A stretch of 64,000 nt of DNA from Aquirhabdus parva (GCF_003351745.1 NZ_CP031222.1:1594207-1658206), one strand, 5' to 3'; shown: positions 1 through 12,091, counted from the stretch's first letter. Translations and numbers: made by a program. Notes: generated by a model not told the origin, from the sequence alone.

Positions 1-1
1 G

Positions 2-637
2 CCAGACTTAATGGCTGAGATGATTAAACAAAAAATCGCTCATCCTAAATCAGGGGCCAATACTGCATGGGTTCCATCGCCAACTGGCGCAACCTTACAT
101 GCGCTGCACTATCATGAAGTTGATGTGTTCGCGACACAAAAAGAATTGCTGAAACGCGTTCCTGCAAATGTCGATGATATCCTGACAATCCCATTGGCTC
201 CAGATACAAATTGGTCTGCAGAAGACATCAAGCAAGAGCTTGATAATAACTGTCAAGGTATCTTGGGCTATGTCGTGCGTTGGGTAGACCAAGGTGTTGG
301 TTGCTCTAAAGTTCCAGACTTGCATGACATCGGTCTGATGGAAGATCGTGCAACTCTGCGTATTTCAAGCCAACACGTTGCAAACTGGTTGAAACACGGC
401 ATCATCACAACTGCTCAAGTTGAAGAAACATTACAACGTATGGCTGCTGTTGTTGATAAGCAAAATGCGGGTGACAAACTGTATAGCAATATGGCTGGCA
501 ACTTTGATACTTCCATTGCCTACCAAGCTGCGCGTGAGTTAATCCTTGAAGGATGTGCTCAACCTAATGGTTATACTGAGCCTGTTTTGCACCGTAGTCG
601 TTTAGCTGCCAAAGCTGCACAACGCGCTGGAAAATAA
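2..637 (+). CDS. glcB: Malate synthase G, C-terminal part (truncated by window start)
   Basis: Condenses glyoxylate with acetyl-CoA to malate in the glyoxylate shunt; cytosolic. The reading frame is open from the first bases, so the gene starts before the window. The visible 210 or so residues are the conserved C-terminal part of malate synthase G: a [20 protein letters not shown] stretch typical of the family, followed by the all-helical C-terminal domain that carries the catalytic Asp region. The stop is followed within 25 bp by a strong terminator. The first in-frame ATG at 11 is internal, not the start. Identification is firm; the start and the N-terminal barrel cannot be judged here. Confidence 0.93.
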   Translation, partial: PDLMAEMIKQKIAHPKSGANTAWVPSPTGATLHALHYHEVDVFATQKELLKRVPANVDDILTIPLAPDTNWSAEDIKQELDNNCQGILGYVVRWVDQGVGCSKVPDLHDIGLMEDRATLRISSQHVANWLKHGIITTAQVEETLQRMAAVVDKQNAGDKLYSNMAGNFDTSIAYQAARELILEGCAQPNGYTEPVLHRSRLAAKAAQRAGK

Positions 638-659
638 ACTCAGCGGATCGGATATCTAA

Positions 660-692
660 AAAAAAGCCCATTCTTTTGAATGGGCTTTTTTT
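660..692 (+). terminator. Rho-independent terminator of glcB
   Basis: An 8-bp stem, GCCCATTC at 666-673 and GAATGGGC at 678-685 with a TTTT loop, is followed by a run of seven T. An A-run on the other side could make it work on both strands. Confidence 0.9.
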
Positions 693-710
693 AACATGAA
701 TATTAATTTA

Positions 711-754
711 CGAGACATAAAAAAAGGGCATTCATTGCCCTTTTTTATGTCTCG
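711..754 (-). terminator. Terminator of the fadL-like gene (long inverted repeat)
   Basis: About 20 bp at 711-730 pair with 735-754 apart from one A/T length difference in the A-tract, around a short loop. Read on the minus strand it gives a GGGCA stem with T-rich flank directly after the FadL-like gene. It sits only about 20 bp from the glcB terminator, as expected for convergent genes. Confidence 0.8.
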
Positions 755-763
755 TTCAATCCA

Positions 764-2092
764 TTAAAATTGATGATTGAGCTGTAATGCGACTAAGTTT
801 CCTGAGTTTTGGAAAGTCGCTTGGTAGATACCTTTGGTCGCATCTGCGCGATTAATCTTAGCGTCTTGTTCCATCAGATAGTTATAGCCAAAGTCGACAT
901 TGGTTTTATCTGTGATTTTATAATTTGCACCAACCGCAAAGATTGTACGATCACCCAATGGCAAACGCACATTACGGTATTTGTCTTGAATTGGGGTTTC
1001 ATCGAAAGCCACACCAGCACGTAAAGTCACTTTGGGATGAACTTGCCATGCAGCACCAAGGCTATACATGTTGGTATCTTTAAAGTTCAGCTCTTCGGCT
1101 GATGCGTTACTGCCATTTAAGGTTGCGGCAATTTGGGCGCTATAAACAGCCGGTAGGGGAACAGAAGGTGTGATACCAGCAGAAGTGAAATGACTTGATG
1201 GTGTTAAAGTCTTGATGGTGCTCCACCATGTACGGGTATAGCCAAATTTAACATCCAGCGTTGGGATCAGTTTAAACGATGCACCAAACTCTAAGCTATC
1301 AGGTGTAGTCAGTTTTAAGCTTCCATCACCGCGCGCCATGAACGTATAAGGCGTATTGGTAATGGGTAAGTTTAACGCTTCAGATGAACCTGTTAATTTA
1401 TAGTCGACCTTAGAGTGATAAGTTAAACCCAGATCAAAATCTTTAATCGGAGAGAACATCACACCAACATTATAACCAAGTGCATTGTCACTTCCTGCAA
1501 GTTCTGTCGATGCATTAGGCACTGCAGGACTCACGCCACTGGAGAGTAGACCATTAATATGATTGATGGTTAAACCCGCACCAACGGAGAGGTTTGGTGC
1601 AAAGGCATATGCAACAGTAGGCTGGAATGTCGCAACGGTAACAACACTCTTATCGCCAAAAGAGCGACCCTGGAAGGTATCTTCATAGTTGGTTTTTAAA
1701 CCAAAAGGCGCATAAACGCCAAAACCTAGTGATAAATTTTCTAAACCAACATGGGGAACCGTGACGAAAGTCGAACCAACTATAATTTGGGGAACCATAT
1801 CACCTTTGTTAGTCCCTGGAGCAGAACCAACCGGGTTCTTGATATCTGAATTTGCCAAAATCAAAGTAGCATTAGTAGATGCTTGGATACCTTCAAGACG
1901 AGAAATTGCTGCTGGATTGGTTTGGACCACTGTTGCGTTTTCACTGTTTGAGGCACTACCTGCATAGGCAGATCCCATAGTCGCAACATCAGAATTATAC
2001 AGTCCGAATCCTTGGGCCATGACTTGCGTGCTGCCAGTGGCCAGTATGACACCAATAGAAGCGGCGAGTGCGGTTAGTGATTTTGTACGCAT
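764..2092 (-). CDS. FadL/OMPP1/TodX-family outer membrane transport protein
   Basis: Predicted 14-strand outer-membrane barrel for uptake of long-chain fatty acids or other hydrophobic compounds. The 442-residue length fits FadL (about 430-450). Residues 1-26 are a signal peptide ending VMA; the mature protein begins QGFGLY. The hatch region carries the family NPAA motif (residues 59-62), and the C-terminus ends in an aromatic residue (HQF), the usual barrel assembly signal. It is monocistronic, with its own terminator at 711-754 and a 560-bp AT-rich upstream region. The divergently placed fadH-like gene makes a fatty-acid role plausible, but substrate cannot be read from sequence. Confidence 0.88.
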   Translation of the reverse strand: MRTKSLTALAASIGVILATGSTQVMAQGFGLYNSDVATMGSAYAGSASNSENATVVQTNPAAISRLEGIQASTNATLILANSDIKNPVGSAPGTNKGDMVPQIIVGSTFVTVPHVGLENLSLGFGVYAPFGLKTNYEDTFQGRSFGDKSVVTVATFQPTVAYAFAPNLSVGAGLTINHINGLLSSGVSPAVPNASTELAGSDNALGYNVGVMFSPIKDFDLGLTYHSKVDYKLTGSSEALNLPITNTPYTFMARGDGSLKLTTPDSLEFGASFKLIPTLDVKFGYTRTWWSTIKTLTPSSHFTSAGITPSVPLPAVYSAQIAATLNGSNASAEELNFKDTNMYSLGAAWQVHPKVTLRAGVAFDETPIQDKYRNVRLPLGDRTIFAVGANYKITDKTNVDFGYNYLMEQDAKINRADATKGIYQATFQNSGNLVALQLNHQF

Positions 2093-4690
<2,598 letters not shown>

Positions 4691-4716
4691 CGTACTGACT
4701 GAACTGATCCAATTAA

Positions 4717-4745
4717 ACGCCATCTTAGGATGGCGTTTTTATTTA
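4717..4745 (+). terminator. Terminator of fadH
   Basis: Stem ACGCCATC (4717-4724) with GATGGCGT (4729-4736), TTAG loop, T-rich tail. Confidence 0.88.
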
Positions 4746-4788
4746 TAAAAATTGAACAGCCTCATATTTTTTAGAAAATAAATCCGTT

Positions 4789-5301
4789 TCATTGCAATTG
4801 CACGTCAGAGATCAAATGGTGTTCAATGGGAACCTGATTCGCAAAAAGATCCAAAACGGGACAGTGGGCATTAACTGCAGCGGTCAATTCAGTATAACGA
4901 TCTTGAGTCTCTGGACCGCTCAATCTAACTTGAACACGAATGGCGCCGAAACCTGGACGTACATTTTCATCGACACCAAAGAATCCCCGCAAATCAATAT
5001 CTCCCTTTACAGAAACTTCAACTTTGTCGATTTGAATTCCAAGTTTGGTTGCCCAAATTCGATAAGTAATCGCCTGACATGAACCGAGTGCAGCAAGTGC
5101 ATGTTCAACCGGATTAGCGCCATGATTTTGTCCCCCTAAAACCTCGGGCTCATCAACCGTAAATTTATGACCGGATCCTACCTGTACAGAAACTTCGGTT
5201 ACTCCGACTAATGCATGACTGGCATCGAAGGTTGCTTTGGCTGCATTCGGATTCTGAGATAGCGTGCGGGTGGTATTCGAAATGATGTCTCGTAGTGACA
5301 T
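4789..5301 (-). CDS. OsmC/Ohr-family protein
   Basis: 170-residue member of the OsmC superfamily, thiol peroxidases that detoxify organic hydroperoxides. The two family cysteines are present: one in GSCQAITYR (about residue 93) and one in AHCPVLDLF near the C-terminus, where Ohr/OsmC proteins carry their peroxidatic and resolving Cys. The sequence GGQNHGANPVEHALAALGSC is typical of the OsmC subgroup rather than Ohr. It is a single gene convergent with fadH. Which peroxide it acts on, or whether it is a non-peroxidase OsmC-like protein, cannot be told here. Confidence 0.82.
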   Translation of the reverse strand: MSLRDIISNTTRTLSQNPNAAKATFDASHALVGVTEVSVQVGSGHKFTVDEPEVLGGQNHGANPVEHALAALGSCQAITYRIWATKLGIQIDKVEVSVKGDIDLRGFFGVDENVRPGFGAIRVQVRLSGPETQDRYTELTAAVNAHCPVLDLFANQVPIEHHLISDVQLQ

Positions 5302-5704
5302 TACATATGATCCTTAGTTGATGGCTAGAACTTAACCGAAATCCTACTCGGATTAAGGGCAGCTACGAACCATCAAAAATCGATAAGTAAATCTAAAATC
5401 ATCCTCTATGTTTTTTGACTTAAAACCAGATCTTAAATATGCACATAAAATTAATTTCTAATCTCTAGAACCATCGGTTTAACCACAAAGGACAAAGCAT
5501 TTGTTCATCTAGTTTCCAAAATGTTTCCTAAAGAGAACCTTAACTCCCACTATCACTCCGATGAATGATCATTTAAATCTGTTACTATTGATATGATGAA
5601 TAATGAGCTTAAAAATAGGCTTGGAATTAATGTATTTAATTTAAGCATATAAATTTATTGATTATTTTGAAATCATGTAACTGTGCTACTCAAATTATTT
5701 TTTA

Positions 5705-5716
5705 GTTTCATGAAAC
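5705..5716. promoter_or_regulatory. Palindrome GTTTCATGAAAC, candidate antitoxin operator
   Basis: Perfect 12-bp palindrome about 110 bp upstream of the MazE-like gene. A half-site copy ATGAAAC follows at 5736-5742. Toxin-antitoxin pairs usually repress their own promoter through such sites; binding here is inferred. Confidence 0.45.
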
Positions 5717-5765
5717 TTTTTTTTGATTTAGATACATGAAACATTGTGGTTTCGAGTGCAAATTT

Positions 5766-5777
5766 GTTGCATGCAAC
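5766..5777. promoter_or_regulatory. Palindrome GTTGCATGCAAC, second candidate operator
   Basis: Perfect 12-bp palindrome 51 bp before the antitoxin start, sharing the GTT-CATG-AAC pattern of the palindrome at 5705-5716. Being closer to the gene, it could overlap the promoter. Confidence 0.45.
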
Positions 5778-5828
5778 TTAAATTTGTTTTATAAATAGGA
5801 TCTAAAGGATTCAAAGAGCGATGCGGTT

Positions 5829-6041
5829 ATGCGCATGAGTGTTGCTGAAAGAGTGCAAAAACATCGGGAGGCTCTGCGTGCATCAGGGCTACGCCCCGTA
5901 CAGATATGGGTGGCAGATACTCGGCAGAAAGGTTTTGCTGAGGAGTGTCGTCGTCAATCGCTGTCTATTCAGGGTGCCGCGCTTGAACGCGAGGTTGCAG
6001 GCTGGCTAGATGTGTTTGGTGATCAGGAGGGCTGGCATTGA
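5829..6041 (+). CDS. MazE-family antitoxin (DUF3018 type)
   Basis: 70-residue protein whose N-terminal part (SVAERVQKHREALRASGLRP) is characteristic of the DUF3018 group annotated as MazE-family antitoxins. It should bind DNA through the N-terminal part and neutralise the downstream MazF-like RNase through the C-terminal part. An AAAGAG sequence about 10 bp upstream fits the ATG at 5829; an in-frame ATG at 5835 is an alternative. Its TGA overlaps the toxin TTG start by 4 bp, so the two are translationally coupled. Two palindromes upstream suggest autoregulation. Confidence 0.8.
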   Translation: MRMSVAERVQKHREALRASGLRPVQIWVADTRQKGFAEECRRQSLSIQGAALEREVAGWLDVFGDQEGWH

Positions 6042-6388
6042 CCAGTGAACTAGTCGAATCGACTTTTAAGCGTGGTGATATCGTCACCGTAGCAGTACAA
6101 GGGGATTACCGAGTACGTCGCCCAGCGCTTGTCATACAGTCGAATTTGTTTTCTGTACACCCTTCAATCGTCATCTTACCGATTACTGACGAGCGACTTG
6201 AGGCTCCTTTGTTTCGCGTTCATGTTGAGCCGAGTGAGTTAAATGGCTTACTCCAAGCTTCGCAAGTTATGGTAGATAAGCCACAGACCCTTTCTCGAGA
6301 TAAGATTGGAGAGGTTGTAGGGCAGTTGGATCCTGATATTCTACAAGCGGTCGATCGCGCGTTGATCGTTTTCTTAGGATTTGCTTGA
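6038..6388 (+). CDS. MazF/PemK-family mRNA interferase toxin
   Basis: 116-residue PemK-like ribonuclease expected to cleave mRNA at specific short sequences when free of its antitoxin. The RGDIVTVAVQGDYRVRRPALVIQSN region is the conserved MazF N-terminal beta-barrel, with the catalytic Arg in the RRPALVIQ segment. The start is TTG, overlapping the antitoxin stop in the sequence TTGA; a weak start overlapping the antitoxin is common in such pairs and keeps toxin synthesis below antitoxin synthesis. A terminator follows 22 bp after the stop. Family assignment is firm; cleavage specificity is unknown. Confidence 0.85.
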   Translation: MTSELVESTFKRGDIVTVAVQGDYRVRRPALVIQSNLFSVHPSIVILPITDERLEAPLFRVHVEPSELNGLLQASQVMVDKPQTLSRDKIGEVVGQLDPDILQAVDRALIVFLGFA

Positions 6389-6410
6389 AGCATTTTATAA
6401 GTTTCAAATT

Positions 6411-6443
6411 AAAAAACCGCATTATTTAAATGCGGCTTTTTTT
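6411..6443. terminator. Bidirectional terminator between toxin gene and cysH
   Basis: Stem CCGCATT/AATGCGG (6417-6423 and 6429-6435) with a short AT loop, flanked by A-run on one side and T-run on the other; serves two convergent genes. Confidence 0.82.
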
Positions 6444-6458
6444 GTTCTGCAAAGAATT

Positions 6459-7199
6459 TTATTTGCCTTCAATGTTCCCAGCATGCAGACCACATTCTTT
6501 TTTAGTTGCTTCTTCCCACCACCAGCGGCCTTCACGCTCATGCTGGTTTGGTAGCACTGGGCGCGTGCATGGTTCGCATCCGATAGAAATAAAACCACGT
6601 TCGTGCAATGGATTGTATGGAATTTCCATCATACGAATATAGTTCCACACTTCAGCACTGGTCCAGTTGGCAAGGGGATTATATTTAATCAGTGATTTAC
6701 CTTCACCGCTAAAGCCTGGATCAGGTTGAATCACCGGAACTTCTGAACGTGTGCCAGGACTTTGATCTTTGCGCTGGCCTGTAATCCAACCATCTAGCGT
6801 TGCGAGTTTTTTACGCAAAGGCTGAATCTTACGTACGCCGCAGCATTCTTTATGGTCATCGACATAAAAACTAAATAAGCCTTTTGCATTCACCATGGCT
6901 TGGACGGGTCCAGGCTCAGGGAAGCAAATTTCAATGGTGATGCCGTAATGCTTACGCACAGTTTCGAGGTATTGGTAAGTTTCGACATGTAAGCGCCCGG
7001 TGTCCAAACTGAATACACGAAATGGCTTGCCCGAGCGATGTGCCATATCAATAAGCACCACATCTTCAGCACCGCTAAATGAAATCGCGATTTCACCTTC
7101 TTGGCTTAATGCGAGTTCTACGATTTTTTGTGGTGACTGATCATTGTATTCTTGAGCAAGTGCGGCCACTTGATCGATGGTTGGAATTACAGCACTCAT
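6459..7199 (-). CDS. cysH: Assimilatory (phospho)adenylyl-sulfate reductase, Fe-S type
   Basis: Reduces activated sulfate to sulfite in cysteine synthesis with thioredoxin as donor. The 246 residues include the PP-loop nucleotide site ([14 protein letters not shown], about 40-53) and the catalytic Cys236 in KKECGLH near the C-terminus. The cysteine pairs Cys119-Cys120 (ECCGVRK) and Cys208/Cys211 (GCEPC) form the four-cysteine set that binds [4Fe-4S] in APS-using reductases, so the enzyme may use APS rather than PAPS. It is monocistronic. The 250-bp upstream region shows no site I can recognise as a CysB box. Confidence 0.92.
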   Translation of the reverse strand: MSAVIPTIDQVAALAQEYNDQSPQKIVELALSQEGEIAISFSGAEDVVLIDMAHRSGKPFRVFSLDTGRLHVETYQYLETVRKHYGITIEICFPEPGPVQAMVNAKGLFSFYVDDHKECCGVRKIQPLRKKLATLDGWITGQRKDQSPGTRSEVPVIQPDPGFSGEGKSLIKYNPLANWTSAEVWNYIRMMEIPYNPLHERGFISIGCEPCTRPVLPNQHEREGRWWWEEATKKECGLHAGNIEGK

Positions 7200-7473
7200 G
7201 GAGGCTCCTAGCGGCTGGCTTGGGTGATAATTTTCAAGGCATATATTCTACTCAATCACAGGCAAAACTGACAGAGCTATCGTGAAGATCGTCTCGTAAT
7301 GGGATGAGTTTGGTGTCCAAATCAATATATGAATATCCCTAATTACTACAGATGAGCGCTATTTTAATACGAATGTGCTGAGGTGCATGGACGAATGATT
7401 CAATCCATTGTAGAGTGCGCCCATATTTTACTTCATTCGATACATTCATCATTTGTTTAAAGGGGAGTGCGGC

Positions 7474-8091
7474 ATGGAATTGGTCTGTTTAGATTTGGAA
7501 GGGGTGTTGGTTCCAGAAATTTGGATTAATTTCGCAAAAAAAGTTGGTATCAAGGAATTAGAAGCCACAACTCGTGATATTCCTGATTACGATGTATTGA
7601 TGACTCAGCGCTTACGCATTCTGCGCGAACACAATTTGGGTTTACCTGATATCCAAGCTGTCATTGCAGATATGGGACCCTTTGAAGGCGCGCGTGAGTT
7701 TGTAGAATGGGTGCGTACTCATTTTCAATTGATTATCTTGTCTGATACCTTCTATGAGTTTGCGCATCCTTTAATGCGTCAATTGGGCTGGCCAACCATT
7801 TTCTGTCATAAATTAGAGTCTGATGCCAATGGCATGATTACCGACTATAAACTTCGTCAACCTGATCAGAAGCGCCAAGCCGTTAAAGCATTGCATGGCC
7901 TGAACTTTCGCGTGATTGCTGCGGGTGACTCGTACAATGATACAACAATGCTCGGTGAGGCTGACCATGGGTTCTTATTTGATGCACCCGCAAACGTGAT
8001 TGCGGAATTTCCGCAATTTGAAGCGCTGCATGGTTATGAAGCCTTAAAACAAAAAATTCGTGAAGTTTCACAACGCGATATCCCAAATTAA
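7474..8091 (+). CDS. thrH: Bifunctional phosphoserine phosphatase/homoserine phosphotransferase
   Basis: HAD-family enzyme that dephosphorylates phosphoserine and can move the phosphate to homoserine, linking serine and threonine synthesis. From the ATG at 7474 the protein is 205 residues and begins MELVCLDLEGVLVPEIW, the standard ThrH start with motif I (DLEG, acting Asp7). Later motifs are LSDTFYEF (motif II region) and AAGDSYNDTTML (motif IV). The frame is open back to 7453, but AGGGGAG lies just upstream of 7474 and supports the shorter form. A perfect terminator follows. Confidence 0.93.
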   Translation: MELVCLDLEGVLVPEIWINFAKKVGIKELEATTRDIPDYDVLMTQRLRILREHNLGLPDIQAVIADMGPFEGAREFVEWVRTHFQLIILSDTFYEFAHPLMRQLGWPTIFCHKLESDANGMITDYKLRQPDQKRQAVKALHGLNFRVIAAGDSYNDTTMLGEADHGFLFDAPANVIAEFPQFEALHGYEALKQKIREVSQRDIPN

Positions 8092-8111
8092 TTTCCCTTG
8101 TGTTTTTGATT

Positions 8112-8143
8112 TAAAAAGCCAGCATTTAAATGCTGGCTTTTTT
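8112..8143 (+). terminator. Terminator of thrH
   Basis: Uninterrupted 20-bp palindrome at 8118-8137 (GCCAGCATTT and its complement), preceded by an A-run and followed by six T. Confidence 0.92.
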
Positions 8144-8406
8144 ATGATCGGTACTCATGGTGAGAGATCAAAATCAAGAAAAATGCATTACACAAAAGGG
8201 GAGTATTATTCACAATTGCAGTCTTTTCTTCACATTGCAGATATGTTGTTGCACAACATACAAATACAAGTTACAGCAATTCTTTTTATGAGGGTTCATA
8301 CTTTTTTCAGGAACATTTGGCATTGCTCTAGCCATTCATTTGAATGAGTTAAAAATTAGTGCGGAACAATGTCGATGATGCATTTTCTAAAGTCGAGGGG
8401 CTTTAT

Positions 8407-8748
8407 ATGAACAATCTCAAATTAGTATTAATGGCCGCCAGTGCTGCCGGCGCGCTCAGCCTATCAGCCTGCGTTGTTGCTCCATATCCTAGGTACGCAT
8501 ACCAAACTACGGATGATATTGTTGTAGATGCAGCACCTCCACCCCCTTACACCGAAGTCATCCCTACGGTCCCTTATCCAGGCGCCATTTGGATTGGTGG
8601 ATATTGGGGATGGTCGGGCGGGCGACATACTTGGATACCAGGCCGTTATGAGCATGGTCGTCCAGGCTATTTCTATCATCAGCCCAGTTGGGGACGTGAT
8701 GGTGGCGGTCGATACCACTTCCACAGAGGCGGTTGGGCGAGACGCTAA
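8407..8748 (+). CDS. Small YXWGXW-repeat lipoprotein
   Basis: 113 residues from the ATG at 8407, which has an AGGGGC ribosome site just upstream; the frame is open further back but without such a signal. Residues 1-21 are a lipoprotein signal with lipobox LSAC (Cys22). The mature part is rich in Pro, Gly, Tyr, Trp and His, with GYWGWSGGRHTWIPGRY matching the YXWGXW repeat found in small envelope lipoproteins of proteobacteria. Function is unknown; it is probably anchored in a periplasm-facing membrane leaflet. It is a single gene with its own terminator. Confidence 0.8.
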   Translation: MNNLKLVLMAASAAGALSLSACVVAPYPRYAYQTTDDIVVDAAPPPPYTEVIPTVPYPGAIWIGGYWGWSGGRHTWIPGRYEHGRPGYFYHQPSWGRDGGGRYHFHRGGWARR

Positions 8749-8773
8749 ACCTCTAAAGTTTTTCGGACTTAAA

Positions 8774-8806
8774 ATAAAAAAGTGCATTTTGATAATGCAC
8801 TTTTTT
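8774..8806. terminator. Bidirectional terminator after the lipoprotein gene
   Basis: Stem GTGCATT (8782-8788) with AATGCAC (8794-8800), A-run before and T-run after; it separates two convergent genes. Confidence 0.85.
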
Positions 8807-8832
8807 GATTGAGGGAGAGACTTAATAAGATT

Positions 8833-10539
8833 TTATGAATGACTAACCAACTCAACCCGCTGAGTTGCTGGCGATTCAGTACCATGAGGAATTAAATAGC
8901 CGGCATTGGGATTAAACGTGTCAGGATTGGCCATTGCCCACAATTGAGTATACACATCAGACTGCTCTTCACCAGTAATCAGGCTACTCTCTTTTAAGAA
9001 ATAATAGTGCTTTGAGAACAGTCTAATCTGTCCATCGGGTCCACGCCTAATCACATGGTAAGGTTCCAAATCATCAGGATGAGTCACACCGACAGCGCCC
9101 ATAATTTCTGCAAGTGCAGCAAGTGTGCCTTCATGGAAATTTTTGACACGCTGTGCTTTATCGGGAACAACCAATGCTTGTTGGCGATAAGGATCTTGGG
9201 TTGCCACGCCAGTGGGGCAGCGATCTGTATTACACGAGCGAGATTGAATACAGCCTAGAGCAAACATAAAGCCACGTGCGCTATTACACCAATCAGCACC
9301 AAGAGCCAGCATACGCGCAACGTCAAAACCGCTGATAATTTTGCCACTAACGCCGACCCGAATTTTGTCACGAATCCCTGCGCCTACTAGCGTGTTATGC
9401 ACCATCAAAAAGCCATCACGCAGTGGCATACCGATATGATCCATGAATTCAACATCCGCGGCGCCAGTACCGCCTTCAGCACCATCTACAACAATAAAGT
9501 CTGGATAAGTATCGGTGAGCAGCATGGCTTTTACTATGGCCATAAATTCCCACGGATGTCCAATGCACAATTTAAAACCGACGGGTTTACCCCCTGAAAG
9601 ATCGCGTAATTGTTTAATAAAAGTAATGAGCTCTCGAGGCGTGGTGAACGCGGTATGCGCTGGGGGCGAGACACAATCTTGTGCAACAGGAATCCCCCGC
9701 GTTCGTGCAATTTCTGGCGTGACTTTACCTGCGGGGAGAAGACCTCCAAGTCCAGGCTTCGCACCTTGACTGATTTTGATCTCAATCATTTTAACTTGTG
9801 GGTTGGTCGCTTTACTTTGGAATTCTTCAGGGTCAAATTTACCCTCTAAAGTTCGACAACCGAAATAGCCTGAGGCGATTTCCCAGACAATGTCACCTTT
9901 TGACTCAAGGTGATAAGGGCTCATCGAGCCCTCACCAGTGTCATGATAAAAGTTGCCAAGTTCGGCCCCTCGATTCAAAGCGCGAATAGCATTGGCTGAG
10001 AGAGCACCAAAGCTCATGGCTGATATATTGAACACAGAACAGGAGTAGGGTTGTAAGCAGTCTTTGCCGCCTATTACGATACGGAAATCATGATCTTTTA
10101 ACGTCATGGCGCCAATAGATTGTGTCATCCATTCGCTGCCGCCTTCGTATAAGTTACTGATGGTGCCAAAAGCACGAGTATCATTTTCTTTCTTCGCGCG
10201 TTGATAGACGAGTGAGCGCTGATCACGGGAAAAGGGCAATTCGTCAGTATCACTCTCAATGAAATATTGACGAATTTCTGGTCGGAATTCTTCGAATAGA
10301 AATCGCATATGCCCAATTATCGGGTAATTACGCAAGATTGCGTGATGACTTTGAAAGCGATCACGAAATCCCAGTACAACAAATGCGCCTGTGATTAACG
10401 CTAACCACCAAACATGTTCATAAATGCATAGGATTGTGAAAAGGGTAAAAATAATCCAGACTGCATAGCGGGCGATGGGAGATGCTCTGGTTTTGTGTGT
10501 TGGAGAAATTTGATGCTCTGCGATTTTTTTGTCCGTCAT
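8833..10539 (-). CDS. FMN-binding glutamate-synthase-family protein
   Basis: 568 residues corresponding to the central FMN/synthase domain of glutamate synthase, without the glutamine amidotransferase domain. About residues 24-58 form one or two membrane segments, so the enzyme is probably membrane-anchored. The catalytic domain (about 110-530) has the family features SFGALSANAIRALNRGA and the cysteine cluster CIQSRSCNTDRCPTG (about 431-446) that would ligate an Fe-S centre. Such stand-alone proteins are widespread and mostly uncharacterised; ammonia-dependent glutamate synthesis or another FMN oxidoreduction is possible. It is divergent from argJ. Confidence 0.82.
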   Translation of the reverse strand: MTDKKIAEHQISPTHKTRASPIARYAVWIIFTLFTILCIYEHVWWLALITGAFVVLGFRDRFQSHHAILRNYPIIGHMRFLFEEFRPEIRQYFIESDTDELPFSRDQRSLVYQRAKKENDTRAFGTISNLYEGGSEWMTQSIGAMTLKDHDFRIVIGGKDCLQPYSCSVFNISAMSFGALSANAIRALNRGAELGNFYHDTGEGSMSPYHLESKGDIVWEIASGYFGCRTLEGKFDPEEFQSKATNPQVKMIEIKISQGAKPGLGGLLPAGKVTPEIARTRGIPVAQDCVSPPAHTAFTTPRELITFIKQLRDLSGGKPVGFKLCIGHPWEFMAIVKAMLLTDTYPDFIVVDGAEGGTGAADVEFMDHIGMPLRDGFLMVHNTLVGAGIRDKIRVGVSGKIISGFDVARMLALGADWCNSARGFMFALGCIQSRSCNTDRCPTGVATQDPYRQQALVVPDKAQRVKNFHEGTLAALAEIMGAVGVTHPDDLEPYHVIRRGPDGQIRLFSKHYYFLKESSLITGEEQSDVYTQLWAMANPDTFNPNAGYLIPHGTESPATQRVELVSHS

Positions 10540-10864
10540 AACTCTAATCCTGCATGTATTCTGGCAATAGTGTGGCTGGTGCTTTGGAGTAGTATCTTGA
10601 CCGAGGAAAACGTGCCTAAGTATGCCAAACTAAAATGAAAAAGCGCTAGCAGAATTCAGTGACTTTATGCAACTGGAACGCTTTGCAAAACAACAGCGAC
10701 AATCTATCTTTTTATTGTTTCATTCCTGTATTTAATTAATCATCAATGATATGAACCTCTGCCAGTGAAGTAAAATCTACTGCATAATATCAACACTTTT
10801 GAGAGATCGATTTTTTAAGGTCATATCTCTCTTTTTCATTGTTCAATACATAAAGGAAAATATC
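10540..10864. other. Intergenic region between divergent glutamate-synthase-like gene and argJ
   Basis: 325 bp without a gene of its own. An in-frame extension of argJ back to 10799 lacks a ribosome site and looks non-coding. Promoters of both genes must lie here; no ARG-box-like palindrome is evident to me. Confidence 0.4.
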
Positions 10865-12085
10865 ATGGCAGTTGGCGATTTACAGATGCCGGTAATGCAA
10901 CCTGTTCAAGGTGTTCGCATCGGGATAGCTGAAAGCTATATCCGCTATCAAAACCGTCGCGATCTGGTTGTCTTTGAACTTGCAGAAGGCTCAACCACTG
11001 CTGCTGTGTTTACTCAAAACTCATTTTGTGCAGCCCCTGTACTCGTGGCTCGTGAGCATTTAGGTCTTAATAGTCCTCGTTATTTAGTGATTAATACTGG
11101 CAATGCCAATGCGGGAACGGGGCCACAGGGTCTAAAAAATGCAAATGCATCATGTGAAGCACTTGCGGCATTAACACAAACCCAAAGCAATCAAATCTTA
11201 CCTTTTTCTACGGGCGTCATTGGAGAGCAACTTCCGATTGATCGTTTAGTTGCAGGCTTACCGGCTGCTTTGAAAGCCCTCGATGAAAATGCATGGACCG
11301 AAGCTGCACATGGCATCATGACGACGGATACCTTACCGAAAGGTGCCAGCGAAATTCTCATGCTAAATGGCGATACCTACACCATTACTGGTATTAGCAA
11401 AGGCGCAGGCATGATCCGCCCCAATATGGCAACGATGCTGAGCTTTGTCGCAACTGATGCACCGATTGCACGTGATGTATTACAAACACTCTTGACCAAT
11501 GCAGTCAACCAGTCCTTTAACCGTATTACCATTGATGGTGATACATCAACCAATGATGCCTGTGTATTGGTCGCAACAGGGAAAGCTGGTGGCGATGTTT
11601 TGTCATCAGTGACTGATAACCGCTATAGTGACTTTGAGGCTGCCTTTAATCGTGTATTCTTACGCTTAGCACAACTGATTGTGCGCGATGGAGAGGGGGC
11701 AACCAAGTTCATGACTGTACGCGTTGAAGGCGGCGCGAATACTCAAGAGTGCTGTGATGTTGCATACCGTGTGGCGCATTCACCACTCATTAAAACAGCA
11801 TTCTTTGCTTCTGACCCAAACTGGGGCCGCATTGTTTGTGCGATAGGTAATGCGGGTGTGAACAGTCTTGATGTATCCAATGTGCAAGTATTTTTGGATG
11901 ATGTACAGATCGTGAAAGATGGCGGTGCAAACCCGGAGTACACCGAAGCAGCTGGAGCAGCCGTTATGGCTCAGCCTGAAATTGGCATCCGCATTAGCCT
12001 AGGTCGCGGAGAGGCTGTGGATACCGTGTGGACCTGTGATTTTTCATATGACTATGTGAAAATTAACGCTGATTACCGTTCTTAA
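10865..12085 (+). CDS. argJ: Glutamate N-acetyltransferase/amino-acid acetyltransferase
   Basis: Transfers the acetyl group from N-acetylornithine to glutamate, recycling acetyl in arginine synthesis; many members also make N-acetylglutamate from acetyl-CoA. The 406-residue precursor is self-cleaved before a conserved Thr: [14 protein letters not shown] contains that residue at Thr190, giving alpha and beta chains. The start at 10865 is chosen because AAGGA lies 10 bp before it and homologues begin there. Single gene, followed by a perfect terminator. Confidence 0.94.
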   Translation: MAVGDLQMPVMQPVQGVRIGIAESYIRYQNRRDLVVFELAEGSTTAAVFTQNSFCAAPVLVAREHLGLNSPRYLVINTGNANAGTGPQGLKNANASCEALAALTQTQSNQILPFSTGVIGEQLPIDRLVAGLPAALKALDENAWTEAAHGIMTTDTLPKGASEILMLNGDTYTITGISKGAGMIRPNMATMLSFVATDAPIARDVLQTLLTNAVNQSFNRITIDGDTSTNDACVLVATGKAGGDVLSSVTDNRYSDFEAAFNRVFLRLAQLIVRDGEGATKFMTVRVEGGANTQECCDVAYRVAHSPLIKTAFFASDPNWGRIVCAIGNAGVNSLDVSNVQVFLDDVQIVKDGGANPEYTEAAGAAVMAQPEIGIRISLGRGEAVDTVWTCDFSYDYVKINADYRS

Positions 12086-12091
12086 TCATCA

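Larger units (their letters stand above)
5302..5828. other. Intergenic region upstream of the toxin-antitoxin pair
   Basis: 527 bp, AT-rich, without a convincing gene. The only structured part is its last 130 bp, which holds two 12-bp palindromes and a related half-site, listed separately. Confidence 0.5.

Noticed and set aside
711-754. Transposon end or miniature element, because of the long inverted repeat
   Set aside because: Single copy, right after the fadL-like gene, A/T-run composition of a terminator, and no target duplication visible.
10799-10864. N-terminal extension of ArgJ by 22 residues
   Set aside because: No ribosome site at the upstream start and hydrophobic residues unlike ArgJ; AAGGA fits the ATG at 10865.
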